Shown one piece after another: positions 23,054 through 30,301 of a stretch of 41,277 nt of DNA (its first letter is position 1; each line of letters begins with the position of its first letter). Below the pieces are notes generated by a model that made no database searches, had not been told where the DNA came from, and saw only the letters and a program-made list of their open reading frames with translations. The stretch lies in the IMG/VR virus record IMGVR_UViG_3300033571_023157, positions 1-41,277 of that record. The stretch is one strand, 5' to 3'. Source of the DNA: a virus. A program made the translations under genes and the position numbers.

Positions 23054-24750
23054 TGGAAATTAATTTAACAAATAGTCAAACTCCAATAGTTGTAAGTGAA
23101 GATACAACTGCATTGAATGACCGAAATTATACAGTTATTGAAGATGCAGTATTTACCGATCCAACACCAATTGAAGGTAAAGGTTTTAAAGTATTTGTAA
23201 GAAATGGAACAGCAGAAATTGGTGGTATATCTTACATAGTTGGTAGTTTAGTTTTTAGAATTCATTACGATGGTAGTTGGTTAAATGTTAAAATTGACCA
23301 AACTTTAACGCAAACATTAGAAAAAGGTAATGAAACGTTAGGTTTTGATATTATATTAACTGAACTTGACAGAATTATTGTAGGTGTAAATCGTGCTGGT
23401 CTTTCAAAGGGAACTTATAATACAGGAAGAGGTGGAGACAAAGGAGTTTCACTAATTTGCGCAAATGACTTAGAGTTAAATTGGCAAAGTGGATTTTTAA
23501 GAAATATGGTTCCCGACGGCGACGGTACACCGTTAGCTTTGAATTCAGATTCTGAAATTGTTTATACTGAATTAGTTCCAACTACACCCACATACGGTAA
23601 AAGTTTAGTAACAAAAGATTATACAGATACAAAGTTTCCAAATCCAACAGGAACAACAGCGCAATATATTAGAGGTGACGGAAGTTTAGATACTTTTCCT
23701 ACAATTCCAGACGTTACGGGTTTACAATCGAAAGCCGTTGTAGTTTCAACTAATCAAACAGCAGTTAACGATGCAAGTTATACCGTAGTTGCAAATGCTA
23801 CATTTACCGACCCGTCACCCGTTGAAGGTAAAGGTTATCGAGTATTTGTTAGAAATGGAACGGCAACTATTAATTCAGTAGGTTACGCGGAAGGCACAAC
23901 TATTTTTAGGTTATTTCATTCGGGGGCGTGGGTTTCTTATGTTTCTTTGCCTGATAGTAATTTCGTGCCTTACACGGGTGCAACGGGTGATGTTGATTTA
24001 GGTAATAACGATTTAAATGCTGAAGGAATTAAAATCAAAGGAACGGCAGGAAACGGGCATTTGAATTTAAAGCATCAATCGAGCGGTGCAAGTGCAGGCG
24101 GTTCTGAATCTGTTATTTATGCTGATAGTAGTGGTAATCCACGTTGGAAAAATGACGGTAATGCTTTACAATCTATTATGCTTGAAAATTCAGCTATAAC
24201 GGGTGCAACAAAAACTAAAATTACTTACGATGCAAAAGGGCTTGTAACAGCAGGAGCAGATTTAACAAGTAGTGATGTATTAGGTTTTTTAGGCTGGTTT
24301 AAAACAACTGTTACAACGAATTACAGTGTAACAGGTACAACGGGTGAAACTATTGCTAGCTCTACTCAATTACCTACTTTGAGTAATGGTACTATATTTA
24401 AAATAAATACATTAAGATTTACAAAAGGTGCTCTTGCAGGTAGTACAATTAGAGCATATTTAAGCCCTAACAGTGGCAATATTTCGGGCGCTATTCAAAT
24501 ACTATCAACAGGTTCTGTTATTGTAGCAGGGGCAAGATTAGCGACAATAAGTAGAGTGTTTGAGATTGAAGGTGGTAACATTAAAGGTTTAAACGCATTT
24601 ACGGGGGTACTAAATGACAATAGTACAAGTACAGTTGCAACATTAGACGCCGCGCTTCCTAGTGGTACGTTGTATCTTATTGTAACAGTTACCAACAGTT
24701 TAAGCACTGAAACAACAACACAAGAATTACTAGACATCTCTAATTTTTAA
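23053..24750 (+). CDS. Tail fibre-like structural protein
   Basis: 565 residues. A domain of about 65 residues occurs twice (about 12-78 and 228-296), each with the order TA-x-NDxxYTV, FTDPxPxEGKG, VFVRNGTAxI and FR-x5-GxW. The middle has SNFVPYTGATGDVDLGNNDL, a pattern common in phage fibre tips and prophage tail proteins, followed by GNPRWKNDG. The C-terminal 150 residues are a beta-rich Ser/Thr/Gly domain that could bind a receptor. There is no chaperone domain. The small gene that follows may be a helper. Confidence 0.65.
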   Translation: MEINLTNSQTPIVVSEDTTALNDRNYTVIEDAVFTDPTPIEGKGFKVFVRNGTAEIGGISYIVGSLVFRIHYDGSWLNVKIDQTLTQTLEKGNETLGFDIILTELDRIIVGVNRAGLSKGTYNTGRGGDKGVSLICANDLELNWQSGFLRNMVPDGDGTPLALNSDSEIVYTELVPTTPTYGKSLVTKDYTDTKFPNPTGTTAQYIRGDGSLDTFPTIPDVTGLQSKAVVVSTNQTAVNDASYTVVANATFTDPSPVEGKGYRVFVRNGTATINSVGYAEGTTIFRLFHSGAWVSYVSLPDSNFVPYTGATGDVDLGNNDLNAEGIKIKGTAGNGHLNLKHQSSGASAGGSESVIYADSSGNPRWKNDGNALQSIMLENSAITGATKTKITYDAKGLVTAGADLTSSDVLGFLGWFKTTVTTNYSVTGTTGETIASSTQLPTLSNGTIFKINTLRFTKGALAGSTIRAYLSPNSGNISGAIQILSTGSVIVAGARLATISRVFEIEGGNIKGLNAFTGVLNDNSTSTVATLDAALPSGTLYLIVTVTNSLSTETTTQELLDISNF

Positions 24751-24753
24751 GCT

Positions 24754-24918
24754 ATGTACACAATTATAGATACTACAACAAACAGATTGTTATTTGTGAA
24801 GTCAGATAACGAAGTCTTAGAAGGTCAAGTGGCAATAGAACAAATTTGCACAATTGAAAATACTGAATTTAAAGATATTTATTATAATTTTGAAACTAAA
24901 CAATTTTATACAAAATGA
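24754..24918 (+). CDS. Small protein after the fibre gene, 54 residues
   Basis: An ATG four bases after the fibre stop opens a 54-residue frame (MYTIIDTTTNRLLFVKSDNE...) that is mostly polar, with an aromatic C-terminus (YYNFETKQFYTK). Stop and next start overlap (ATGA at 24915-24918), so it sits tightly in the operon. A fibre-assembly helper is a guess from position. No family is recognised. Confidence 0.55.
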   Translation: MYTIIDTTTNRLLFVKSDNEVLEGQVAIEQICTIENTEFKDIYYNFETKQFYTK

Positions 24919-25181
24919 TTAAAGACGGACTTGAACTACTACACAAATACGGAGCAAAGAATTTATTTTTTATAGCTGCAATCGTTTATCTTTATTTCTC
25001 AATTCAGAAAGCAGAAAAAAAGATTGAAGTAATTGAAGCTAAACTTTACGATTGTTATGAAGATAGAGTAATGATTCAACGAAACGCAAATAATACCTAT
25101 AAAATACCTAAACGACTAATCGCAATTTTACCAAATGAAAAAAATAATTTACGACACACTCGCACCCAACGGAAAGTTTGA
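24915..25181 (+). CDS. Single-pass membrane protein (lysis-linked?)
   Basis: 88 residues. One hydrophobic helix at about 16-32 (NLFFIAAIVYLYFSI) is followed by a charged helix (AEKKIEVIEAKLYDCYEDRV) and a basic tail. The end overlaps the next gene by 47 bp in another frame. Position before the holin-like and spanin-like genes suggests a lysis role, but there is no family signature. Confidence 0.5.
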   Translation: MIKDGLELLHKYGAKNLFFIAAIVYLYFSIQKAEKKIEVIEAKLYDCYEDRVMIQRNANNTYKIPKRLIAILPNEKNNLRHTRTQRKV

Positions 25182-25332
25182 GCAAAAGCGATTAGCTTCG
25201 TTTACAGCGTTTTGGGTTGCTGTTGGTTTAGCTACTTATGGATTTCATTACGATATCGTTTTGATTTTTATCGGTTATTCAGCAACAGCAATCGGTTTAA
25301 ATGTATGGAATAAAAAAATTGATAAGGAATAA
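25135..25332 (+). CDS. Holin-like small membrane protein
   Basis: 65 residues with two hydrophobic segments, about 24-38 (AFWVAVGLATYGF) and 41-57 (IVLIFIGYSATAIGL), charged ends and a short turn. Size and topology match two-helix holins. It overlaps the preceding membrane-protein gene. It ends about 70 bp before a strong terminator, and the spanin and endolysin genes are downstream under another promoter. Holin function is inferred from topology and context. Confidence 0.5.
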   Translation: MKKIIYDTLAPNGKFEQKRLASFTAFWVAVGLATYGFHYDIVLIFIGYSATAIGLNVWNKKIDKE

Positions 25333-25336
25333 TTCT

Positions 25337-25344
25337 TACATTTG
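25337..25344 (+). promoter_or_regulatory. Candidate -7 box before a terminator
   Basis: TACATTTG directly follows the holin-like stop. A TTG at 25319-25321 is only 15 bases upstream. With the terminator at 25393-25428 it would define a transcript of about 75 nt. Confidence 0.3.
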
Positions 25345-25392
25345 AAAGTTGAATGTTTGGTTTGCGTTTAATTAGGTTTAATTTTTGGTTAG

Positions 25393-25428
25393 AAAATCCT
25401 CAGAGAAATTTGAGGATTTTTTTTTGTG
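25393..25428 (+). terminator. Rho-independent terminator
   Basis: AAAATCCTCA (25393-25402) and TGAGGATTTT (25411-25420) form a 10-bp stem with an 8-base loop, followed by a T9 run. It ends the head-completion/fibre operon. Confidence 0.9.
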
Positions 25429-25433
25429 ATTTA

Positions 25434-25464
25434 TTTGGTAGTTAAAAATAAATAGTTAAATTTG
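25434..25464 (+). promoter_or_regulatory. Bacteroidota-type promoter (shared spacer family)
   Basis: TTTG (25434-25437), 19 bases containing TTAAAAATAA, then TAAATTTG (25457-25464). The element is nearly identical to those at 308-338 (minus) and 37224-37253. Predicted start is near 25471, ten bases before the next ATG. Confidence 0.7.
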
Positions 25465-25480
25465 ATAAAAATTAAACGTT

Positions 25481-25633
25481 ATGAAGAATTATATTTACAT
25501 CCAAGGATTTGGATTTGTCAGAAAGGAAAATAAAAATTCTTTCAGAGAAAAGAAAATGGAACAAGCGTGGGATAGAGAATATTTACCATTTCCTATTGAA
25601 AGAAGACCCTCACAAGAAACCGACTTAAATTAA
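25481..25633 (+). CDS. Small charged protein, 50 residues
   Basis: An ATG 17 bases past the promoter -7 box opens MKNYIYIQGFGFVRKE... ending in ERRPSQETDLN. It is basic in the middle (FREKKMEQAWDRE) and not membrane-bound. It is the first gene of the operon that runs to the endolysin. Function unknown. Confidence 0.5.
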   Translation: MKNYIYIQGFGFVRKENKNSFREKKMEQAWDREYLPFPIERRPSQETDLN

Positions 25634-25638
25634 TAACT

Positions 25639-25812
25639 ATGGCAGATTTATATTTAAAAACCGAAGCAGGAAATAACATTCAGTTTTCTCCCATCAATGA
25701 AGAAAATGAGATTGAAGTATTCATGGAACGCGATGACGCATATTCGTGGTTATCAGTCGAACAAGCAAAACAAGTAATCGAATTTTTAACTGAGCAAATA
25801 AAAGACAAATGA
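25639..25812 (+). CDS. Small acidic protein, 57 residues
   Basis: MADLYLKTEAGNNIQFSP..., then a helical C-terminus (VEQAKQVIEFLTEQIKDK). It starts five bases after the preceding stop, and its TGA overlaps the ATG of the next frame. The N-terminal strands followed by a helix suggest a compact folded protein. No family is recognised. Confidence 0.55.
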   Translation: MADLYLKTEAGNNIQFSPINEENEIEVFMERDDAYSWLSVEQAKQVIEFLTEQIKDK

Positions 25813-25889
25813 TAGAAGATGTATGTTTAACTGTGTTTGCAGTCAGTTGGTTAATTTTTATTTATAAACTAATAACAAGAATAAAATGA
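25809..25889 (+). CDS. Tiny membrane peptide, 26 residues
   Basis: MIEDVCLTVFAVSWLIFIYK... is one hydrophobic helix with a short basic tail. It overlaps both neighbours by ATGA (25809-25812 and 25886-25889), which is strong evidence that it is translated. It could be a small holin or regulator of lysis, but no homologue is recognised. Confidence 0.5.
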   Translation: MIEDVCLTVFAVSWLIFIYKLITRIK

Positions 25890-26104
25890 AACAAACAGCA
25901 GTAGAATGGGTATTATTTGAACTATCAAAAAATGGATTATTACCTGATGGAATCCCAAGTGATATACACAACCAAGCCAAACAAATGGAAGAAGAACAAC
26001 ACCAAGAAACTTGGTTTGAAAGCACGACTCAATTTGATAATTCAGCAGAAATGACTTATAGAAAAGAGTTTAAACAATACTACAACGAAACCTTTAAATC
26101 ATAA
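25886..26104 (+). CDS. Unknown phage protein, 72 residues
   Basis: Polar protein with an N-terminal helix (AVEWVLFELSKNGLLPDGIP) and a Glu/Gln-rich region containing IHNQAKQMEEEQHQETWF. The pattern of a short helix, a turn and QAKxMEEEQ is common in small proteins of Bacteroidota phages, without assigned function. Coupled by ATGA to the tiny membrane peptide upstream and followed after 4 bp by the spanin-like gene. Confidence 0.6.
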   Translation: MKQTAVEWVLFELSKNGLLPDGIPSDIHNQAKQMEEEQHQETWFESTTQFDNSAEMTYRKEFKQYYNETFKS

Positions 26105-26108
26105 TTGA

Positions 26109-26564
26109 ATGAAAACTAAACTAATCATTACCTTAATATGGTTAACCCTAATCGGTTTAATAACTTTAATCGCTTTAACTGGTTGTTCAGCTAACTACCA
26201 TTTTGGTAAATTTTTAAAGAAAGGCGGTACTATTGACACAACCGAACGAATTATAAACGTTGAAAAAACTATAAAAATAAACGGCAAGGATTCAATTATA
26301 TTCGTTGAGATGCCTTTAAATTGTCCAAAAGTACAAATACCTTTGACAAGGCAAGAAATACGCTATAAGTACAGAATACAGCGTGATAGCATTGAAACAA
26401 TTAAATACGTTACGAAGTGGAAAACGAAACTTGTTAAGATTGAAAAGAAAGCGGAAGTTAAGAACAAGAAAACTGAAAATTCCGATTGGTGGAAATTTTG
26501 GTTAGGTTGTGCCGTTGCATTTGGAATTAGTTTATTAATCAAATTATTTATATTTAAGAGATGA
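26109..26564 (+). CDS. Candidate unimolecular spanin (u-spanin)
   Basis: 151 residues. The N-terminus is a lipoprotein signal (basic head, long hydrophobic core, then LTGC with the lipidation Cys at about 26). The C-terminus is a transmembrane helix (WLGCAVAFGISLLIKLFIF, about 129-147) with a basic end. About 100 polar residues lie between, enough to span the periplasm. A lipobox plus a C-terminal membrane anchor in one protein is the definition of a unimolecular spanin, which fuses inner and outer membranes at lysis. Endolysin and small membrane peptides are nearby. A host-like lipoprotein is the alternative. Confidence 0.65.
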   Translation: MKTKLIITLIWLTLIGLITLIALTGCSANYHFGKFLKKGGTIDTTERIINVEKTIKINGKDSIIFVEMPLNCPKVQIPLTRQEIRYKYRIQRDSIETIKYVTKWKTKLVKIEKKAEVKNKKTENSDWWKFWLGCAVAFGISLLIKLFIFKR

Positions 26565-27169
26565 AAGTAATAGTACCATTTTCGGGAGGTAAAGATAGTC
26601 AAGCTACATTAATTTACGCTTGTGAAAAATATGGAGTAAAAAATGTTACCGCTGTTTTTTGTGACACCAAATGGGAACACGAAATAACATACACCCACAT
26701 TGATTATGTTATTAAAAAATTGAACGTTACATTTTTAAATTTAGTTTCAAAAAAATATGATGGAATGGTTGATTTAGCAATTAAGAAAAAAAGATTTCCA
26801 GCAACTAAATCTAAATTTTGCACAACTGAACTAAAAGTAATTCCAATGATTGATTTTATTTTAAGTCAAAAAGAGCATTTATTGATTTTGCAAGGAATTA
26901 GAGCAGACGAAAGTTTGTCAAGGTCAAAAATGAAAAATCAATGCAGGTTTTTTAAATACTATTTTGAACCTTACCAAACAAATACAATGATTGTTGATGA
27001 ATTGTCAAATAAAGAAAAACTTTCATTGGTATTACAAAAAAAACTTAACAAAGCAAAAGAAAGACTATCTATAGGAAAAGAAGATAAAAAATTTCACACT
27101 TATAGAAAGAAACAAATTTTTGAATGGTGTAAAAATTACACAGATGACATTGATAGACCTTTTTTTTAA
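26561..27169 (+). pseudogene. PAPS-reductase-like protein, N-terminal fragment
   Basis: 202 residues starting at an ATGA overlap with the spanin-like gene. The start FSGGKDSQATL is the PP-loop of PAPS reductase/ATP-sulfurylase-like enzymes, followed by KSKFCTTELKV and GIRADESLSRS, both typical of this family. The frame stops in a T8 run at 27160-27167. Its continuation is in frame +1 (next entry). Removing one T would give a single protein of about 327 residues. Phage members of this family are common; roles include sulfur chemistry and nucleic-acid modification. Which applies here is unknown. Confidence 0.75.
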
Positions 27170-27545
27170 CTCAACAGCAGATGAAGTTTTAAGTTATTCT
27201 TTAAGTAAAGATTTTGACATAAACCCACTTTATTTTAAAGGTTTTTCGAGAGTTGGTTGTTTTCCTTGTATAATGTGCAATCAAAATGAAATTGATTTAA
27301 TAATTAAAAATCACCCCGAAACAATTGAAAAAATACAAAAAGCAGAAATAGAATCAAATTCTACTTTTTTCCCTCCAGATAAAGTTCCTTCTAGGTATAA
27401 ATCAATGATTAATGAAAACGGTAAGCAATACCCGACATTGGATGATGTTGTAAAATACAGAAAAGACAAAAATGCAACATTAGATTTATTTGAATTTGAT
27501 GAAGAAGTTAATAGGTGTAAATCTGTTTATTCTATTTGCGAATGA
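27168..27545 (+). pseudogene. PAPS-reductase-like protein, C-terminal fragment
   Basis: From AAC at 27168 (NSTADEVLSYSLSKDF...) the +1 frame continues the family pattern with GFSRVGCFPCIMCNQ, a cysteine cluster expected in the C-terminal part of phage PAPS-reductase-like proteins, and ends [10 protein letters not shown]. An ATG in this frame exists at 27120 but lies inside the overlap and adds residues unlike the family. The split is best read as one gene with a frameshift, either real (phase-variable or dead) or a homopolymer sequencing error. Confidence 0.7.
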
Positions 27546-27625
27546 ACCTCCGCAACCTACTCTACGAATTTTTAATAACTTTACTAATCAGTTACATTAT
27601 TTACTTAATATTTTTGAAATGCTAA
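27542..27625 (+). CDS. Tiny membrane peptide upstream of the endolysin, 27 residues
   Basis: The frame reads [18 protein letters not shown]... and ends LIFLKC. It is essentially one hydrophobic helix with Arg near the start. It overlaps the preceding stop (ATGA at 27542-27545) and the endolysin start by 7 bp. Size and context suggest a holin- or antiholin-type peptide. No homologue is recognised. Confidence 0.5.
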   Translation: MNLRNLLYEFLITLLISYIIYLIFLKC

Positions 27626-28080
27626 ACACAAAACAAACCATTGCAAAATACGGTCAACCAAATGAAAGTGGAACGTATTTAACTACAATCGAATTACCTT
27701 ATCCAATGCGTATTGCTTGGGATACGAAAACAAGCGTGAACCGTATTAGATGCCACAAGCTAATTGCGGAACGTTTGAAAGCGGTATTTGTTGATTTGTT
27801 GGCTCATTATGGTTACGAAGAATTAAAACGTCTAGGTATTGATTTATTTGGCGGTTGTTTTAATTTTCGTAAAATGCGAGGCGGTAACGATTGGAGTAAA
27901 CATTCTTGGGGAATTGCAATAGATTTAGATCCAGCTAGAAACCAATTAAAAGAAACAAGTAAAACGGCAAGATTTGCACGTACTGAATATAAACCAATGA
28001 TTGATATTTTCTACAAACACGGATTTATTAGTTTAGGACGTGAAAAAAATTATGATTGGATGCACTTTGAGAGTTTATGA
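27619..28080 (+). CDS. Endolysin, M15-type peptidase
   Basis: 153 residues from the ATG at 27619 ([15 protein letters not shown]); an upstream in-frame ATG at 27490 would run through the adjacent gene and is rejected. The zinc-peptidase motifs are [12 protein letters not shown] (His and Asp ligands) and DWMHFE (final His with Trp), the pattern of M15 L-Ala-D-Glu/D-Ala-D-Ala peptidases used as phage endolysins. There is no signal peptide, so export needs a holin. It is flanked by two tiny membrane peptides, and the candidate spanin lies just upstream. Confidence 0.85.
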   Translation: MLNTKQTIAKYGQPNESGTYLTTIELPYPMRIAWDTKTSVNRIRCHKLIAERLKAVFVDLLAHYGYEELKRLGIDLFGGCFNFRKMRGGNDWSKHSWGIAIDLDPARNQLKETSKTARFARTEYKPMIDIFYKHGFISLGREKNYDWMHFESL

Positions 28081-28166
28081 AATCACTACTAATTTTTATC
28101 GCTTCAACTACATTGCTGTTTATGGCTTTGGTTTGGTTAATGTCGGTAATTTTTTCAGAAATATAA
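28077..28166 (+). CDS. Tiny membrane peptide downstream of the endolysin, 29 residues
   Basis: The frame starts [20 protein letters not shown] and is one long hydrophobic helix with a single Lys at the start. It overlaps the endolysin stop by ATGA (28077-28080). It ends shortly before the terminator at 28192-28241. It may be a pinholin-like or signal-anchor peptide. Confidence 0.5.
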   Translation: MKSLLIFIASTTLLFMALVWLMSVIFSEI

Positions 28167-28191
28167 ATTCGGAGTTGAAAGCCTGAATTTT

Positions 28192-28241
28192 GAGCCACTT
28201 GTTATAAGTTTTTGTTTAAAATTTTAGCGAGTGGCTTTTTT
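28192..28241 (+). terminator. Terminator after the endolysin operon
   Basis: AGCCACT (28193-28199) pairs with AGTGGCT (28230-28236) across a 30-base AT-rich loop and is followed by T6. The loop is large, so this is less certain than the other terminators. Confidence 0.6.
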
Positions 28242-28260
28242 AAATTAAAAATTTTTATTT

Positions 28261-28488
28261 ATGGACACTAGATTGTATTTTTTAAAAGACCCGATTGTTA
28301 TTGTGGCAATTCTACTTATCGGAGTTTTAGGAGTAGCTTTAAAACAGCAGAAATCCCACGTACAGCAGGGAACGGTTGATGAAACTTGCAAAACTGAAAC
28401 GGATAAAACCGAAACACAGCAGGAAACCAAAACCGATACAACTGAATGGAGGAAATCGTATTACAATCACTTATATTGGAGTAAATGA
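28261..28488 (+). CDS. Membrane-anchored Glu/Thr-rich protein
   Basis: 75 residues. A hydrophobic helix at about 12-27 (IVIVAILLIGVLGVAL) is followed by a Gln/Thr/Glu/Lys-rich tail with repeated TETDKTETQQETKT segments and an aromatic end (YYNHLYWSK). It overlaps the next start by 4 bp. No family is recognised. A small lysis or envelope protein is possible. Confidence 0.5.
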   Translation: MDTRLYFLKDPIVIVAILLIGVLGVALKQQKSHVQQGTVDETCKTETDKTETQQETKTDTTEWRKSYYNHLYWSK

Positions 28489-28691
28489 TTAACGTAGGCT
28501 CAGATTTTAGTATCCATTACGGCACAATAACCATTGAACATAAAAACAAACGTATTGAAGTCAAAGAGGCTATTTATCGTGCAGGAGCAACAATTTATAA
28601 GCCTTTCAAAAATCCATTCAAAGAACCTGTTAAAATTGTTACGTGTGACATTGATAATATCATTCTTGGAACTTTCAGGGATAATACTTGA
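28485..28691 (+). CDS. Unknown small protein, 68 residues
   Basis: MINVGSDFSIHYGTITIEH..., mostly beta strands with basic patches (KPFKNPFKEP) and ending DNIILGTFRDNT. It begins with an ATGA overlap. No function is recognised. It is the last plus-strand gene before the convergent RecT operon. Confidence 0.5.
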   Translation: MINVGSDFSIHYGTITIEHKNKRIEVKEAIYRAGATIYKPFKNPFKEPVKIVTCDIDNIILGTFRDNT

Positions 28692-28708
28692 TTTTCAGTA
28701 TTTATGCG

Positions 28709-28737
28709 TTGATTTTCAAGAATAATTATTATTTTTG
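28709..28737 (+). promoter_or_regulatory. Candidate promoter of a short RNA
   Basis: TTG (28709-28711), 18 bases, then TATTTTTG (28730-28737). The string TTGATTTTCA occurs twice just upstream (28689 and 28709). Only a terminator follows (28766-28805), so the product would be an RNA of about 60 nt. Confidence 0.35.
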
Positions 28738-28765
28738 CCTCGCATTTGATAGTTTAGGATTGAAC

Positions 28766-28805
28766 AAAAAAAACCGCCATTCTTAGTTGATTGGCGGTTT
28801 TTGGT
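28766..28805. terminator. Bidirectional terminator
   Basis: AAAAACCGCCA pairs with TGGCGGTTTTT across a 12-base loop, with A and T runs on both sides. It separates the convergent plus-strand small genes and the minus-strand RecT operon. Confidence 0.85.
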
Positions 28806-28816
28806 TTTTTTTTAAC

Positions 28817-28870
28817 CTGAGGTGTTAATTTTAACGTGAGGTTTTAATTTTAAGCTGAGGTTTTAACCTG
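28817..28870. repeat. Three short direct repeats, TGAGGTTTTAATTTTAA-type
   Basis: CTGAGGTGTTAATTTTAA, CGTGAGGTTTTAATTTTAA and GCTGAGGTTTTAACC follow each other at about 18-base spacing between the terminator and the RecT stop. Purpose unknown. They could be a protein-binding array or a slipped duplication. Confidence 0.6.
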
Positions 28871-28885
28871 GTTTATCCGTTCAGA

Positions 28886-29689
28886 TTAATCCTCAAAATC
28901 GGTCGAAACTGCATCCTCAACAACCTGAGAATTTACCTGAATAACTGTTTGTGGTGCTTCATTCGTATTATCTGGATAACGCATTGACATATTTTCAGCA
29001 TCTTCAATAATCGCTTGATCCGATTCAACAGCTTTCTGAATATCAATAGTCATTGGTCCATATTTAAAAATGGATTTCAAAACCGTTTTCTTTGCCATTT
29101 CATTGAAATTTTGTTTCCAGACAGAATTTGCTTTATCGTAGGATTTGGAATATTTTTTTCCATGTTCTTCCAATTGTGCAACTGTCATAAATAACAATTT
29201 CTCAAAACCATTATTCAATTTGAAGTATGCAGAATAACCTACAATTTTTCCTGTTGGTAAATTAGAGAAATCAAAATTAATTTCACTTGTAAGAGGGTTA
29301 TAGGATTTGAACTGACTTTCGTATATTTCAGTAGCTGAAATGGTCTTATATTGACCAGAACGAATTGCAAGCTGAATCAATCCCTTATAACCAATTTGAA
29401 ATTGTGCTACTTGTTTTTGCACCCATTGACCACCAACATTGACTGACTGATTGTAAGGAACAATATAAGCGTGTCCAATGTTGTTATTGATAGGTAAATT
29501 TAAAACTGCTGCCATCATTGCAGATTGATAAACTGACTTTGGTTCGGCATTTGCAAGTAAATTGTTTGTGCTTACTGCCTGCATTACTGAGGTTATGAAA
29601 ACCTTTGAATTTTCACCAAGTAATTCTTGGAATTTTTCTGTTACGTCTTTTCTTACGAAAAAATCTTTAACTGTTAACTGATTTGACAT
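28886..29689 (-). CDS. recT: RecT single-strand annealing protein
   Basis: 267 residues. The RecT core is clear: FITSVMQAVSTNNLLANAEPKSVYQSAMMAAVLNLPINNNIGHAYIVPY, then AQFQIGYKGLIQLAIRSGQYK, then WKQNFNEMAKKTVLKSIFKYGP. It anneals complementary strands in phage recombination and replication. The C-terminal 45 residues are acidic and disordered (NEAPQTV...STDFED), possibly a partner-binding tail. It ends the operon headed by the RecE-like nuclease, the usual functional pairing. Confidence 0.95.
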   Translation of the reverse strand: MSNQLTVKDFFVRKDVTEKFQELLGENSKVFITSVMQAVSTNNLLANAEPKSVYQSAMMAAVLNLPINNNIGHAYIVPYNQSVNVGGQWVQKQVAQFQIGYKGLIQLAIRSGQYKTISATEIYESQFKSYNPLTSEINFDFSNLPTGKIVGYSAYFKLNNGFEKLLFMTVAQLEEHGKKYSKSYDKANSVWKQNFNEMAKKTVLKSIFKYGPMTIDIQKAVESDQAIIEDAENMSMRYPDNTNEAPQTVIQVNSQVVEDAVSTDFED

Positions 29690-29713
29690 ATATTTATTTT
29701 TATTGGTTACTGA

Positions 29714-29947
29714 TTAAAATAATTCCAATTGACTATGCGCTGCACAATCAACCTCTTCAATGATTTCAACATATTCTTTAATTATGTTGAACCAGACTTG
29801 TTTTGTTTTTGTGACTTTAATTAAATTTTGGCACGGTTTAACGTTTATTTCTTTGTGTCCTGTACAAAACATTGAACCGATTGTACATTCTTTAAAAGGA
29901 CATTGTTTCGGGTACGTGCCACCGTTAAATTCTGTTTGAATATTCAT
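29714..29947 (-). CDS. Small cysteine-rich protein
   Basis: 77 residues. Cysteines lie in CPFKECTIGSMFCTGH and CQNL, with further Cys and His near the end (VDCAAHSQLEL). The pattern suggests a small zinc-binding protein. It lies between the unknown gene at 29954 and recT, in the same operon. Function is not recognised. Confidence 0.6.
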   Translation of the reverse strand: MNIQTEFNGGTYPKQCPFKECTIGSMFCTGHKEINVKPCQNLIKVTKTKQVWFNIIKEYVEIIEEVDCAAHSQLELF

Positions 29948-29953
29948 TGCATT

Positions 29954-30301
29954 TTAATTTAAAACATCATTCACTAAAAAATAATCCTTTTGAAACCCTG
30001 TTTCTTCTGCTGTATCATCAATGATAACAAAACTGCTTTCATTCTCTTTGACTAAAATATATTCCTTGTTTTTGGTTAAGAATATCGAAAAATCAACTAA
30101 ACAGAAAACAGATTTCACATTGTCATACATTGCAGCAGTTTGACCCTTTGAAAATTCCTTACAAGGACGTGAACCTATCCAAAATGGATTTTGTAAGCCT
30201 GTTTTGTGAGAATCGTAGCCGAGTTGGTAGGCGTTTGCAGGATTGTGTTTTAATTTAAAATCAGTGTCGTATGTGTTTATGTGTGGGTCTTTCTGTTTCA
30301 T
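29954..30301 (-). CDS. Unknown protein with RMF-like N-terminal segment
   Basis: 115 residues. The segment NAYQLGYDSHKTGLQNP-FW-GSRPCKEFSKGQ resembles the short ribosome-modulation-factor-like pattern found in several phage proteins (A-x5-G-x7-NP-x-W). The C-terminal half (YILVKENESSFVIIDD) is beta-rich and unrelated. Start overlaps the RecE-like stop by ATGA (30298-30301). Ribosome binding is only a possibility. Confidence 0.55.
   Translation of the reverse strand: MKQKDPHINTYDTDFKLKHNPANAYQLGYDSHKTGLQNPFWIGSRPCKEFSKGQTAAMYDNVKSVFCLVDFSIFLTKNKEYILVKENESSFVIIDDTAEETGFQKDYFLVNDVLN

Noticed and set aside
27160-27167. Programmed -1 frameshift in the PAPS-reductase-like gene
   Set aside because: The -1 frame does not restore the family sequence; the continuation is in the +1 frame, so an indel in the T run is the simpler view.
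27490-27618. Upstream ATG as endolysin start
   Set aside because: It lies inside the previous coding frame and adds residues unlike M15 endolysins; ATG at 27619 gives the expected length.
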